DNA from: Parvibium lacunae
GTDB lineage: Bacteria; Pseudomonadota; Gammaproteobacteria; Burkholderiales; Burkholderiaceae_D
Assembly (NCBI RefSeq): GCF_003335215.1
Contig: NZ_QPGB01000002.1
Location: forward strand, 1-64,000
DNA length: 64,000 nucleotides
Direction: 5' to 3'
Under the pieces are notes generated by a model that searched no databases, was not told the DNA's origin, and saw only the letters and a list, made by a program, of their open reading frames with translations. Made by a program: the position numbers and the translations under genes. How positions within the stretch are numbered: the stretch's first letter is position 1; the number at the start of each line of letters is the position of its first letter. Below are positions 36,700-44,663 of this stretch, one piece after another.

Positions 36700-37745
36700 T
36701 ATTTGTTGGTATAGATCTGGTCAAACGTCCCACCATCATCAAAGTGAGTTTTTTGGGCTTTTTGCCAGCCACCGAAAACCTCATCCACCGTGAAGAAATT
36801 GAGCTTAGGAAACTGCGCAGCATATTTCTTCAGAACCTCAGGATTACGAGGGCGCAGGTAGTTTTGTGCAGCGATTTCTTGCCCAGCCGGGGTGTAGAGA
36901 AACTCGAGATAAGCTTGGGCCACTTTACGGGTGCCTTTTTTGTCCACGACCTTATCAACCACAGCGACGGGCGGCTCGACTTGGACGCTTAAGCTGGGAT
37001 AGACCACTTCAAATTGACCCCGCCCAAATTCACGGGCAATCATCTCTGCTTCGTTTTCAAAGGTGATCAAAACATCGCCGATTTGGCGCTGCATAAAGGT
37101 GGTGGTTGCTGCGCGCCCTCCCGTATCCAGCACCGGCACGTTCTTGAATACGGCACTGACAAACTCGCGAGCCTTGGCTTCACTGTTTTTATTTTGCTTT
37201 AGCGCATAAGCCCAAGCGTTCAGGTAGGTATAGCGGCCATTACCCGCAGTTTTTGGATTAGGAATAACCAGTTTTAAGTCTGGTTTGATCAGATCAGACC
37301 AGTCCTTTACCCCCTTGGGATTCCCTTTACGTACAATAAATACAGTGGCAGAAGTAAATGGCACGCTGCCGTTTGGCAAACGCTTATTCCAGTCTGCGGG
37401 AATCAGGCCAGCTTTGGTGTGCAAGATGTCAATGTCACTGGCCAGGTTCATGGTAATCACGTCTGCTTCCAAGCCATCCACCACCGCGCGCGCCTGTTTT
37501 CCTGAGCCACCATGTGACATTTGTACATTAACTGGGGCGCCCCCCTTGGCTTTCCAGTCTTGCAGGAAGGCGGGATTTAAATCTTTATAAAAATCACGCA
37601 TGACGTCATAGCTGACGTTAAGGATGGTTTGCTCTTGAGCCTGAACGGGGTTGAGTAAACTGATCGCAGCGATGCCAGCCAAGCCAGCAAGCGACTGAGC
37701 AACCGCATGGATGATTCGTGACCCTACAAAACGGCGACGTAACAT
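36699..37745 (-). CDS. sbp: Periplasmic sulfate-binding protein
   Basis: Captures sulfate in the periplasm and delivers it to CysT/CysW. The 348-residue precursor has a basic start (MLRRRFVGSR) and a hydrophobic stretch ending NPVQAQ, so cleavage near residue 36 is likely. Mature stretches TILNVSYDVMRDFYKDLNPAF, MSHGGSGKQARAVVDGLEADVITMNLASDID and NPKTAGNGRYTYLNAWAYAL are those of Sbp/CysP. The first gene of the operon, with TGGAG ahead of the ATG. The 128-bp region upstream is AT-rich, with repeated TTA/TAA stretches (ATAAGTAACTAAG, TTATTCGTTTACTGCTTATTA on the minus strand). That is the kind of region CysB binds, but no exact site is claimed. Confidence 0.96.
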   Translation of the reverse strand: MLRRRFVGSRIIHAVAQSLAGLAGIAAISLLNPVQAQEQTILNVSYDVMRDFYKDLNPAFLQDWKAKGGAPVNVQMSHGGSGKQARAVVDGLEADVITMNLASDIDILHTKAGLIPADWNKRLPNGSVPFTSATVFIVRKGNPKGVKDWSDLIKPDLKLVIPNPKTAGNGRYTYLNAWAYALKQNKNSEAKAREFVSAVFKNVPVLDTGGRAATTTFMQRQIGDVLITFENEAEMIAREFGRGQFEVVYPSLSVQVEPPVAVVDKVVDKKGTRKVAQAYLEFLYTPAGQEIAAQNYLRPRNPEVLKKYAAQFPKLNFFTVDEVFGGWQKAQKTHFDDGGTFDQIYTNK

Positions 37746-37873
37746 GGTGACTCCATAAATATCATAACGGAAGCCGCAGCTTACGCGTTTTTGTAATAAG
37801 CAGTAAACGAATAATTTCTTAGTTACTTATTTGTTTTTTGCATAAGTGAAATTAAAGATGGCAATACGGTTAA

Positions 37874-39472
37874 CTAGGGCAGCCCATTTGCGATTGCTTG
37901 CGTGATGGTTTTCACGAGCAAGGAACACATGCTAGGCAGCATCTTGTCGTCAACATCGCCAAAGCCAATGACCAAACCACGACGCTGGCAGCGCTGGGCC
38001 AACTGGCGGTTCCAGTCTGTATCGTGGTGCGCTTCACGGGGGGCGATGGAATAAGACGATAGCGGGCGCGCATATATGCCACATGTCATTAGCGCCTGCG
38101 CGATCAACACATCATCGATACCGGCAGGAAAATGGGCGCAAAGATGCAGCCCTGCCTGTTCCCCGGTTAGGGGAAAAGCATCGCCAAACGCCGCATACCA
38201 TCGCTGTGAAATGTAGCGGCTGCGGGCTTGATAACGTTGTTTTTGGCGCTGACAATGCCTGCTGAAATGACCATCATGCATCCAGGCTGCGAGGGCGGCC
38301 TGCTTGGCATAACCCGGTTCGCGATACTGGCGAGCTTGCCAAGCGACCACCGACGGTACCCAAGACGTCGGAACCACCATGTAGGCAATCTGTACAGCCG
38401 GAAATAAGCTTTTACTAAACGTCCCTAAATAGACGACCTTGGCGAGGGAGTCCGTTTTCTGTGCCAAACCATATAACGATAACAACGGTGGTCCAGCATA
38501 GCGGAACTCACCGTCATAATCGTCTTCCAAAATACACAGATCATGCTGGGACGCAAGCTGTAAGAGCGCTTGCCGTCGTGCCAGACTCATCACAGACCCC
38601 AATGGGTATTGGTGTGAGGGGGTAATGTAGCAAAGCGCGGCCGTGGCCCATTGCGCAGTAGCGCGTGCCTCAACGCACAAGCCCTCAGCATCGACGGGAC
38701 AGGGCACAACAGTTAAGCCTGCAGCGCTCAGCGCCGCATACGCGCCGCCATAACCGGGCGATTCCATGATGGCAAGGTCGCCAACATCGGCCAATAACTC
38801 TGCCATAAGCTTAATCGACTGCTGGGTGTTAGCGGTGATAATCACCTGCGCTGGCGTGCAATGAATCCCCCGTGTCAGTAATAGATGTTCAGCAATCGCT
38901 TGTCGTAGCGATAATTCACCCCCATTCGCGACATACCCCTGCCATTCCAGCTTGGGATTTTTTTGGTAGTGGTTCAGATACCGATGCCAACTCTCAAGCG
39001 GAAAACGACTTAAATCGGGAACCCCCACCGCAAAAGGCCCGCGCATCGGCCCCCAAGGTGCTCCCTGTTGATTGATGCCCTGTGCCCGCTGGCTTAGCCA
39101 TAGGTCTTGCGTTACGGGCAGGGATATTGTCTCGGGCAGACTCCGCTGGGCCACCATCGGCATCGACTTGACAAATAAACCACGACGTGGATGGCTCTCG
39201 ATCAGGTCGTCAGCCAATAACTGCCCAAGCGCATCGAGCACCGCATTGCGTCCCATCGGCAACGATTGCCACAACTGCCGTGAAGACGGCAAGCGTGTTC
39301 CGGCAGCGACACGGGCCGATAAAATATCTTCACGCATCCACGCATAGAGCTGTCTGGGCTTGCTATAGCGCTCAGCGGCACTCGGCGCGGTCAGTAACCC
39401 TTGAAAGCGCGATTGAATGACCTCTAGCCAAGTGGCAGTAACCCAAGCATTTTTCGTCGTTATCTCTGTCAT
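37874..39472 (-). CDS. MocR/PdxR-type regulator (GntR HTH + aminotransferase)
   Basis: A 532-residue regulator. The N-terminal winged HTH of the GntR family contains YAWMREDILSARVAAGTRLPSSRQL and GRNAVLDALGQLLADDLIESHPRRG. The C-terminal class I aminotransferase domain binds PLP: YITPSHQYPLGSVMSLARRQALL, LEDDYDGEFRYAGPPLLSLYG and the lysine in GTFSKSLFPAVQIAY, the expected Schiff-base site. I chose the ATG at 39472; the frame begins with a TTG 12 bp earlier. MocR proteins often control vitamin B6 genes, and the divergent neighbour is a PNPOx-like flavoprotein, so that gene is the likely target. This is an inference from layout. Confidence 0.93.
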   Translation of the reverse strand: MTEITTKNAWVTATWLEVIQSRFQGLLTAPSAAERYSKPRQLYAWMREDILSARVAAGTRLPSSRQLWQSLPMGRNAVLDALGQLLADDLIESHPRRGLFVKSMPMVAQRSLPETISLPVTQDLWLSQRAQGINQQGAPWGPMRGPFAVGVPDLSRFPLESWHRYLNHYQKNPKLEWQGYVANGGELSLRQAIAEHLLLTRGIHCTPAQVIITANTQQSIKLMAELLADVGDLAIMESPGYGGAYAALSAAGLTVVPCPVDAEGLCVEARATAQWATAALCYITPSHQYPLGSVMSLARRQALLQLASQHDLCILEDDYDGEFRYAGPPLLSLYGLAQKTDSLAKVVYLGTFSKSLFPAVQIAYMVVPTSWVPSVVAWQARQYREPGYAKQAALAAWMHDGHFSRHCQRQKQRYQARSRYISQRWYAAFGDAFPLTGEQAGLHLCAHFPAGIDDVLIAQALMTCGIYARPLSSYSIAPREAHHDTDWNRQLAQRCQRRGLVIGFGDVDDKMLPSMCSLLVKTITQAIANGLP

Positions 39473-39572
39473 CAAGCGCGCCAAACTGGTTCTAATAAAT
39501 TAAAAAAACTGTCTCTTTTTAAGGTAACAGAAAAATTTTACAGTAAGGCTCCGACTCCACCAAGGAACCATG

Positions 39573-40238
39573 ATGGCTAACCGTAAAGATTTTTCTCCTA
39601 CCGATAGGACGCGCTTGAAGCGTAAAAGTAATCGGGGGCGCTATGATGCAAAAACCGTCTATGATATTTTAGATGCCGCCATTTTTGCCAGTATTGGATT
39701 CGTGATTGATGGCCAACCGCACCTGATTCCAACCGCCATCTGGCGCGAAGACGTATGGCTCTACATTCATGGCTCCAATGGGAGTCGCTTAATCCAACAC
39801 CTTGCTAGCGGTGCCCCCGCCGTTGTGTCTGTTACCCATTTAGATGGACTGGTACTCGCCCGCTCGGCGTTTCATGGTTCGGTGAACTATCGCTCGGTTT
39901 GCTTGTATGGAGAATTTGAAAAGGTTGAAGCCGCAGAAGAAAAGTATCGCCAAATGCAACTATTTTATGAAAAGCTGGTACCCGGTCGGTGGCAAGATAT
40001 GCGTCCACCGACAGCCAATGAGCTTGCCGCCACGAGTGTGCTCATGATTAGAATTGAGGAAGCCGTTGCCAAGATTCGCAGCGGCCCACCGATTGATGAT
40101 GAGGCTGACATGTTGCTACCGCATTGGGCTGGCGTCATTCCAACTCAGCAGGTGTGGGGGCAACCCCAAGCAGATGAAAAACTCAACCCCTGGGTTGTCA
40201 TGCCAGACTATCTGGCGCGATATGGCGCGCAAGGGTGA
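39573..40238 (+). CDS. PNPOx-like FMN-binding split-barrel protein
   Basis: A 221-residue protein of the pyridoxamine 5'-phosphate oxidase-like superfamily. It contains IGFVIDGQPHLIPTAIWREDVWLYIHGSNGSRLIQHLASGAPAVVSVTHLDGLVLARSAFHGSVNYRSVCLYGEFEKVEAAEEK, the typical split-barrel core. This belongs to the group with HGS and RSAFHxSxNYRSV motifs that is often found beside MocR genes. It is not canonical PdxH, whose substrate-binding motifs are lacking. The ATG at 39573 was chosen because AAGGA is 6 nt upstream; another ATG at 39570 is only 3 nt from it. Role could be flavin, B6 or haem-related, and the substrate is unknown. Confidence 0.85.
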   Translation: MANRKDFSPTDRTRLKRKSNRGRYDAKTVYDILDAAIFASIGFVIDGQPHLIPTAIWREDVWLYIHGSNGSRLIQHLASGAPAVVSVTHLDGLVLARSAFHGSVNYRSVCLYGEFEKVEAAEEKYRQMQLFYEKLVPGRWQDMRPPTANELAATSVLMIRIEEAVAKIRSGPPIDDEADMLLPHWAGVIPTQQVWGQPQADEKLNPWVVMPDYLARYGAQG

Positions 40239-41090
40239 TTACTCAAACCTCACCACCACCTGAGGATTGCCAGGTAAGCCATCATAAATTGCCATGATGG
40301 TTTTACCAGCTGCGCTGGGGATGAGTTTGGAGAAGGAGCCTAGGCTTAATAAGTCTCCAGCTTTAAGCCTAACCCCACGCCGTTGCATTTCTTGCACCAG
40401 CCACAGCACGGCATTAAGCGGATGATCAAGAATCGCGGTTCCCGGGGCGCTGTCAAGCTGCGCACCCGAATCATCCAGCAGTTTCACTTGCATACTGGCC
40501 AACAACGGCACCAGCTCAGCCGTCATTGGCAATGGTTTGCCGAGCGCGCCCTGGCGGGCGCCGACATTGATGATGGTAATGCTATTCGCATTGGCCTGGC
40601 GCATATCGGAAAAGGCTAGGTCGGGCAATTCAATAAAGGGAATCACCGCTTTTACATGTTTAAGCAAATCGGCCTGCGTGCGGGCTTGCATGATGCCAGC
40701 GTCTTTCACTTCCACTAATAAATCGGCTTCAAATAATGGACGGGCACCGAATTGTGCGGGCAGTTTGGCGGGGGAAGTGAGCAAGAGATTTTTGAACAAT
40801 ACCCCCGCCACCGGCGCGTCCGCCCCAAAACGCTTTTGCGTCGCGGGGTTGGTCAAACCGGCTTTGTAGCCTGCCACGGGGCCAAACGCTTGCTGCAAAT
40901 AGCGCACCACTTTCTGTTGGCTGCACAGGGCGTCGGCTGCAGTGATATTGCTGGCCTCAAGGCTAATCAGTTCTTTATTGACGTAGCGGCTGGCAAGCTG
41001 TGCCGCTTCTAAATCACTCAGGCAAGCCGCACTGGCATGGCTGAACGGGAGCCAAGCTAAACACATGACGACCACACAGCGCTTGAACAT
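40239..41090 (-). CDS. Exported hydratase-like protein, FAH/MhpD fold
   Basis: A 283-residue protein with a clear signal peptide (MFKRCVVVMCLAWLPFSHASA, cut near 21) followed by a domain like 2-keto-4-pentenoate hydratase/FAH. Matches include YKAGLTNPATQKRFG (Lys76), FEADLLVEV (E121, D123) and IELPDL (E154), the positions of metal ligands and catalytic lysine in MhpD-type enzymes, with Asp in place of one usual Glu. C-terminal HPLNAVLWLVQEM and LKAGDLLSLGSFSKLIP fit too. These enzymes are normally cytoplasmic, so export is unusual. Cys23 and Cys56 might pair in the periplasm. It follows the patatin gene by 9 bp and is probably the last gene of that operon. It converges with the PNPOx-like gene, stop to stop. 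Confidence 0.8.
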   Translation of the reverse strand: MFKRCVVVMCLAWLPFSHASAACLSDLEAAQLASRYVNKELISLEASNITAADALCSQQKVVRYLQQAFGPVAGYKAGLTNPATQKRFGADAPVAGVLFKNLLLTSPAKLPAQFGARPLFEADLLVEVKDAGIMQARTQADLLKHVKAVIPFIELPDLAFSDMRQANANSITIINVGARQGALGKPLPMTAELVPLLASMQVKLLDDSGAQLDSAPGTAILDHPLNAVLWLVQEMQRRGVRLKAGDLLSLGSFSKLIPSAAGKTIMAIYDGLPGNPQVVVRFE

Positions 41091-41099
41091 GGTGTTTCC

Positions 41100-42209
41100 T
41101 TATAAAAAGACTTTGGCAATATCGAGGCTGGATTTTTCACCGACGCTACGCCAGTGATAACGCAGCCATTGTTTGGCGGCGTGGTAGCCGAGATCGTGTA
41201 ACTTGCTGAGAAATTCCCAACTGGTATTGAATTTTGACGAAGCGCCAAATTCGAGCAGGTCTTGCCCACCATCAATCATGTGCATATAAATGCGTTTGTA
41301 GTGGGCCTCTTGCGCTGACTTACGGCGGAATAAGCGCTGCACAAACCGTGGGGTACGATTTTTAGGGGAGGCTTCTTGAATCTGCCCTTCTTCGAGCATA
41401 CGCTGCACAAATTCAATCGCCCGCATTTCCAGCATCAACGACGAATTAAACGAAATTTCATTCACACGGTCGATGATCTCTGCTGCCGTATCCGGCACTT
41501 GCGCACGCTCCAGCGGATTAATGGCGACCAATAAAATATCCGGTGCATTGGTGGCATATAGCGGGAACAACGATGGATTCCCCATGAAGCCGCCATCCCA
41601 GTACGCTTGGCCTTTAATTTCGACCGCCTGAAAAACAAAGGGCAAACAGGCCGAGGCCATCACCGCGTCGGCACTTAACTCCTCACCCGTGAATACTTTG
41701 GCATGGCCAGTACGCACATTGGTTGCACAGAGGTAAAGGTGAAATGGGCACACTTGCTTGATTTTCTCAAAATCAATCTGGGCCTCGACGACATCACGTA
41801 AGGGATTGAGGTTTAGAGGATTAAGTTGATAGGGAGAAGCGATCCGACTGAGTAAATCAAACCCCATAAAAAAGGGATTGCCTTCCATCGAATAATCGCT
41901 ACCGGTGGCCGCATTCCAGCTACCGAAGCCAGGGCCATCGCTAATGCTTTGCCAAAACGTGGCGAGTTTTTCGCGTGCGCCTGTATGCGGGTCTTGTGGG
42001 TGGCTGGCCCACCCGGCTGCCAGCGCCGCCGCATTCATCGCGCCTGCACTGGTGCCGCTGATCGCCTCTATCTCAATCCGCCCATCTTCGAGTAAGGCGT
42101 CTAATACACCCCAGGTATAGGCCCCATGGGAACCGCCACCTTGTAAAGCAAGGTTAAGCGGCTTTTTTAGCGTTGAGTGAGGAGAAGCCTGCTGTACGGC
42201 GCGATTCAA
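41100..42209 (-). CDS. Patatin-like phospholipase
   Basis: A predicted acyl hydrolase acting on phospholipids or related esters. The 369-residue chain has the oxyanion loop QGGGSHGAYTWG (23-34), nucleophile elbow GTSAG with Ser54, and the catalytic Asp in WDGGFMGNP (Asp205), so the Ser-Asp dyad is complete. No signal peptide is seen. The start is a TTG at 42209, supported by GGAGAGGT 5 nt upstream and by the TTGA overlap with the stop codon of the preceding MFS-PlsC gene; there is no Met before residue 58. Translational coupling with the acyltransferase suggests that deacylation and reacylation of lipids are coordinated. Confidence 0.93.
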   Translation of the reverse strand: MNRAVQQASPHSTLKKPLNLALQGGGSHGAYTWGVLDALLEDGRIEIEAISGTSAGAMNAAALAAGWASHPQDPHTGAREKLATFWQSISDGPGFGSWNAATGSDYSMEGNPFFMGFDLLSRIASPYQLNPLNLNPLRDVVEAQIDFEKIKQVCPFHLYLCATNVRTGHAKVFTGEELSADAVMASACLPFVFQAVEIKGQAYWDGGFMGNPSLFPLYATNAPDILLVAINPLERAQVPDTAAEIIDRVNEISFNSSLMLEMRAIEFVQRMLEEGQIQEASPKNRTPRFVQRLFRRKSAQEAHYKRIYMHMIDGGQDLLEFGASSKFNTSWEFLSKLHDLGYHAAKQWLRYHWRSVGEKSSLDIAKVFL

Positions 42210-44095
42210 CGTACCTCTCCACGCAATGCTTGAACTTTTTCTTGCAAGGCATCCGGTGTCGCCTGCTCAGGCGGCACTGGCTCGCCGACCCGAACGACTA
42301 GGGGGAGAAAAATGCCATGAAAATTTTTCCACGCAAACGCTTTACCCCCCTTACGAGAAAAGAAAGAACCCCATAAACCGGAAAGCGCCATCGGCGTCAC
42401 TGGCACCGCATCATTACTCAGTAGGCGCGTAATGCCAGGCCGGAAGGGGTAGAGTTCGCCGGTATCGGTAATGCGCCCTTCGGGGAAAATACAGAGCAGT
42501 TCGCCGTCACGCAGCACCTTGGAGGCCCGTGCGAAAGCCTTTTCCATGAGTTCAGGGTTAACTTTAGCCGAGGCAATCGGAATCGCCCCGCTATGCTTAA
42601 ACATCCATGACAGCAGCGGGATTTTGAAAATCTGGTGATCCATGATGAAACGAATCGGTCGCGGGCTGACCGCCATCAACACCACGGCATCGACAAAGCT
42701 GACATGGTTGCAAATTAAGATTGCCGCCCCTTTTGCGGGAATCTTCTCGGCCCCTTCAACCCGCAAGCGGTACAAGCTATGGATCAATAACCAAGCGAGA
42801 AAACGAATCAGAAATTCAGGCACTAAGGAGTAGATATAAATCGCCACCCCGGCGTTTAAGATACCCACCACCAAAAACAACTGCGGCATGCTTAAGCCAA
42901 TGCCATTCAGTAGCCAGACCGCCAAACCGGCTGAAAGCACCATCAGTAAGGCATTCAAAATATTATTAGCGGCAATAATCCGCGCGCGATGCGTTGCCTC
43001 GGAACGGGTTTGAATCAGGGCATACAAAGGCACACTGTAGAAGCCCCCAAACATCGCCAACAAAAAGACATCGGCCAACACGCGTAGATGCGCCCAACTC
43101 TGGATAAAGCTCGACCAGGTATGAGGCTGTACCAAATGGGTCACGAGTTGGCTTGCAAAGTACAAGTCCACTGCAAAGAGCGTCATCCCGATTGACCCGA
43201 ATGGCACCAGGCCAATTTCGACCTTGCGCCCTGAGAGTCGCTCACACAGCAGAGAGCCGAGGCCAATCCCAAAAGAAAACACAGCGAGCAAGAGCGTGAC
43301 GACCGACGCATCCCCGTGCAAGACCTCTTTGGCAAATGCCGGGAATTGGGTGAGATAAATAGCACCAAAAAACCAGAGCCAGGAAATGCCCAACATGGAA
43401 AGCCAAACAACTCGGTTTTGGTAAGCCGTGCGCAGGTTTGTCCAGGTTTCCGAAACAGGATTCCAGTTAATCGCTAAATCGGGGGTGATTGCCGGTGAGC
43501 GTGGAATGAAATGGCTGGTGAGCAAGCCCACTAGCGCTACCAGCAGGGAGGCCGCTGCTGCGAAGTAGGCGCTGTACTCGCCCAAATTCGCCAGGCTACC
43601 GCCCAACATCGTGCCCAGCAAAATGGCAACGAAAGTCCCCATTTCAACCAAGCCATTGCCCCCCACAATTTCTTCTCGCACCAAATGCTGCGGCAAATAG
43701 GCATACTTCACAGGCCCAAAAATAGTGGAGTGCAAGCCCATCATAAACGTACAGGCTAATAAAACCGGGACATTTTTGTCGATAAAACCATAGGTGGCAG
43801 CCGCCATAATGAGCAATTCAAGCCACTTGACGCTGCGCATAATCAAGGCTTTGTCGTACTTGTCGGCCAGCTGGCCACTGGTAGCGGAAAATAAGACAAA
43901 CGGCAGAATAAAGAGGCCTGCAATCGCATTCGCCAGCACACTTAGTGGTAACGTTGAAATTTCCGCCGCATGAAAAGTAACCAGCAACGTAAATGAAAAT
44001 TTGAAAATATTATCGTTCGCTGCGCCTAAAAACTGCGTCCAGAAAAACGGGGCAAAGCGCCGTTGCGTGAGTAGCTGAAATTGACTCTGGCTCAC
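42206..44095 (-). CDS. MFS transporter fused to PlsC acyltransferase (LplT-Aas like)
   Basis: A 629-residue fusion. The first ~400 residues are an MFS transporter with 12 hydrophobic segments, beginning QRRFAPFFWTQFLGAANDNIFKFSF, as in lysophospholipid transporters of the LplT type. The last ~200 residues are a 1-acyl-glycerol-3-phosphate acyltransferase-like domain with NHVSFVDAVVL (near 463), FPEGRITDTGELYPFRPG and PVTPMALSGLWGS. Unlike E. coli Aas, no acyl-ACP synthetase domain follows. The start is a GTG at 44095 after GGAGAG; the frame extends to 44140 without support. I infer flipping and reacylation of lysophospholipids. It sits in an operon with patatin and yggL. Confidence 0.9.
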   Translation of the reverse strand: MSQSQFQLLTQRRFAPFFWTQFLGAANDNIFKFSFTLLVTFHAAEISTLPLSVLANAIAGLFILPFVLFSATSGQLADKYDKALIMRSVKWLELLIMAAATYGFIDKNVPVLLACTFMMGLHSTIFGPVKYAYLPQHLVREEIVGGNGLVEMGTFVAILLGTMLGGSLANLGEYSAYFAAAASLLVALVGLLTSHFIPRSPAITPDLAINWNPVSETWTNLRTAYQNRVVWLSMLGISWLWFFGAIYLTQFPAFAKEVLHGDASVVTLLLAVFSFGIGLGSLLCERLSGRKVEIGLVPFGSIGMTLFAVDLYFASQLVTHLVQPHTWSSFIQSWAHLRVLADVFLLAMFGGFYSVPLYALIQTRSEATHRARIIAANNILNALLMVLSAGLAVWLLNGIGLSMPQLFLVVGILNAGVAIYIYSLVPEFLIRFLAWLLIHSLYRLRVEGAEKIPAKGAAILICNHVSFVDAVVLMAVSPRPIRFIMDHQIFKIPLLSWMFKHSGAIPIASAKVNPELMEKAFARASKVLRDGELLCIFPEGRITDTGELYPFRPGITRLLSNDAVPVTPMALSGLWGSFFSRKGGKAFAWKNFHGIFLPLVVRVGEPVPPEQATPDALQEKVQALRGEVR

Positions 44096-44179
44096 AATCG
44101 ACTCTCCTACGCTAAGGAAACAGGGATTGATCTTCGCCAATGACGCGAAGCGCTGGCGATGCGGGCATCAAGGCCGTGA

Positions 44180-44557
44180 TCACCCTAATGTGGGTTGCTC
44201 ATACCAGCCGTCAGCCAAGACGGCTTGCAGTGTTTGTATTGCTGGGTCTTGTATTAACTTGGCTTGTACTTGCTGTGCCAATTCCGGGGTCACTGAGCCA
44301 TGTGGATGCAGGAACAACCATCCTTGCGTCATGGCAAGCGGTAACTTACCACCAAAGCCCCCAACTTCAAGACCAAATTCGGCTGCCGTTTCGATCCAGC
44401 GGACGATCCAATCATCCCATGCCGTTTCGTCTAGGGGCTGCTTAAAGTGAAGCGCAATAAATAGACCGACTTCCTTAAACTCTGCCACGTGCAGCTTTTT
44501 GCGCTGGCGGCGATTCATGCGGCTGATCCGACTTGCTCCTGGCACCGTTTTCAACAT
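44180..44557 (-). CDS. yggL: YggL (DUF469) family ribosome-associated protein
   Basis: A 125-residue protein matching the YggL/DUF469 family by MNRRQRKKLHVAEFKEVGLFIALHF at its start. E. coli YggL associates with the 50S ribosomal subunit. The core (DETAWDDWIVRWIETAAEFGLEVGGFGGKL) and the 110-125 residue size also fit. The ATG at 44557 has AGAGGT directly against it, and Met14 (at 44518) is an equally good family start. It is 84 bp ahead of the MFS-PlsC gene on the same strand and may lead that operon, although the gap could hold a separate promoter. Confidence 0.8.
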   Translation of the reverse strand: MLKTVPGASRISRMNRRQRKKLHVAEFKEVGLFIALHFKQPLDETAWDDWIVRWIETAAEFGLEVGGFGGKLPLAMTQGWLFLHPHGSVTPELAQQVQAKLIQDPAIQTLQAVLADGWYEQPTLG

Positions 44558-44610
44558 ACCTCTATCCCTCTCTCTCTGGCTGACAGCTTGCTGGTAATTG
44601 AAATTACCAT

Positions 44611-44643
44611 AAAAAACGCCAGTGACTCACATCACTGGCGTTT
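44611..44643 (-). terminator. Rho-independent terminator of pnp
   Basis: A 12-bp stem (AAACGCCAGTGA and complement) with a 6-nt loop is followed on the minus strand by a run of T. It lies 20 bp after the pnp stop codon and before yggL. Confidence 0.9.
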
Positions 44644-44663
44644 ATCTCTAGCGCGACGCTGGC

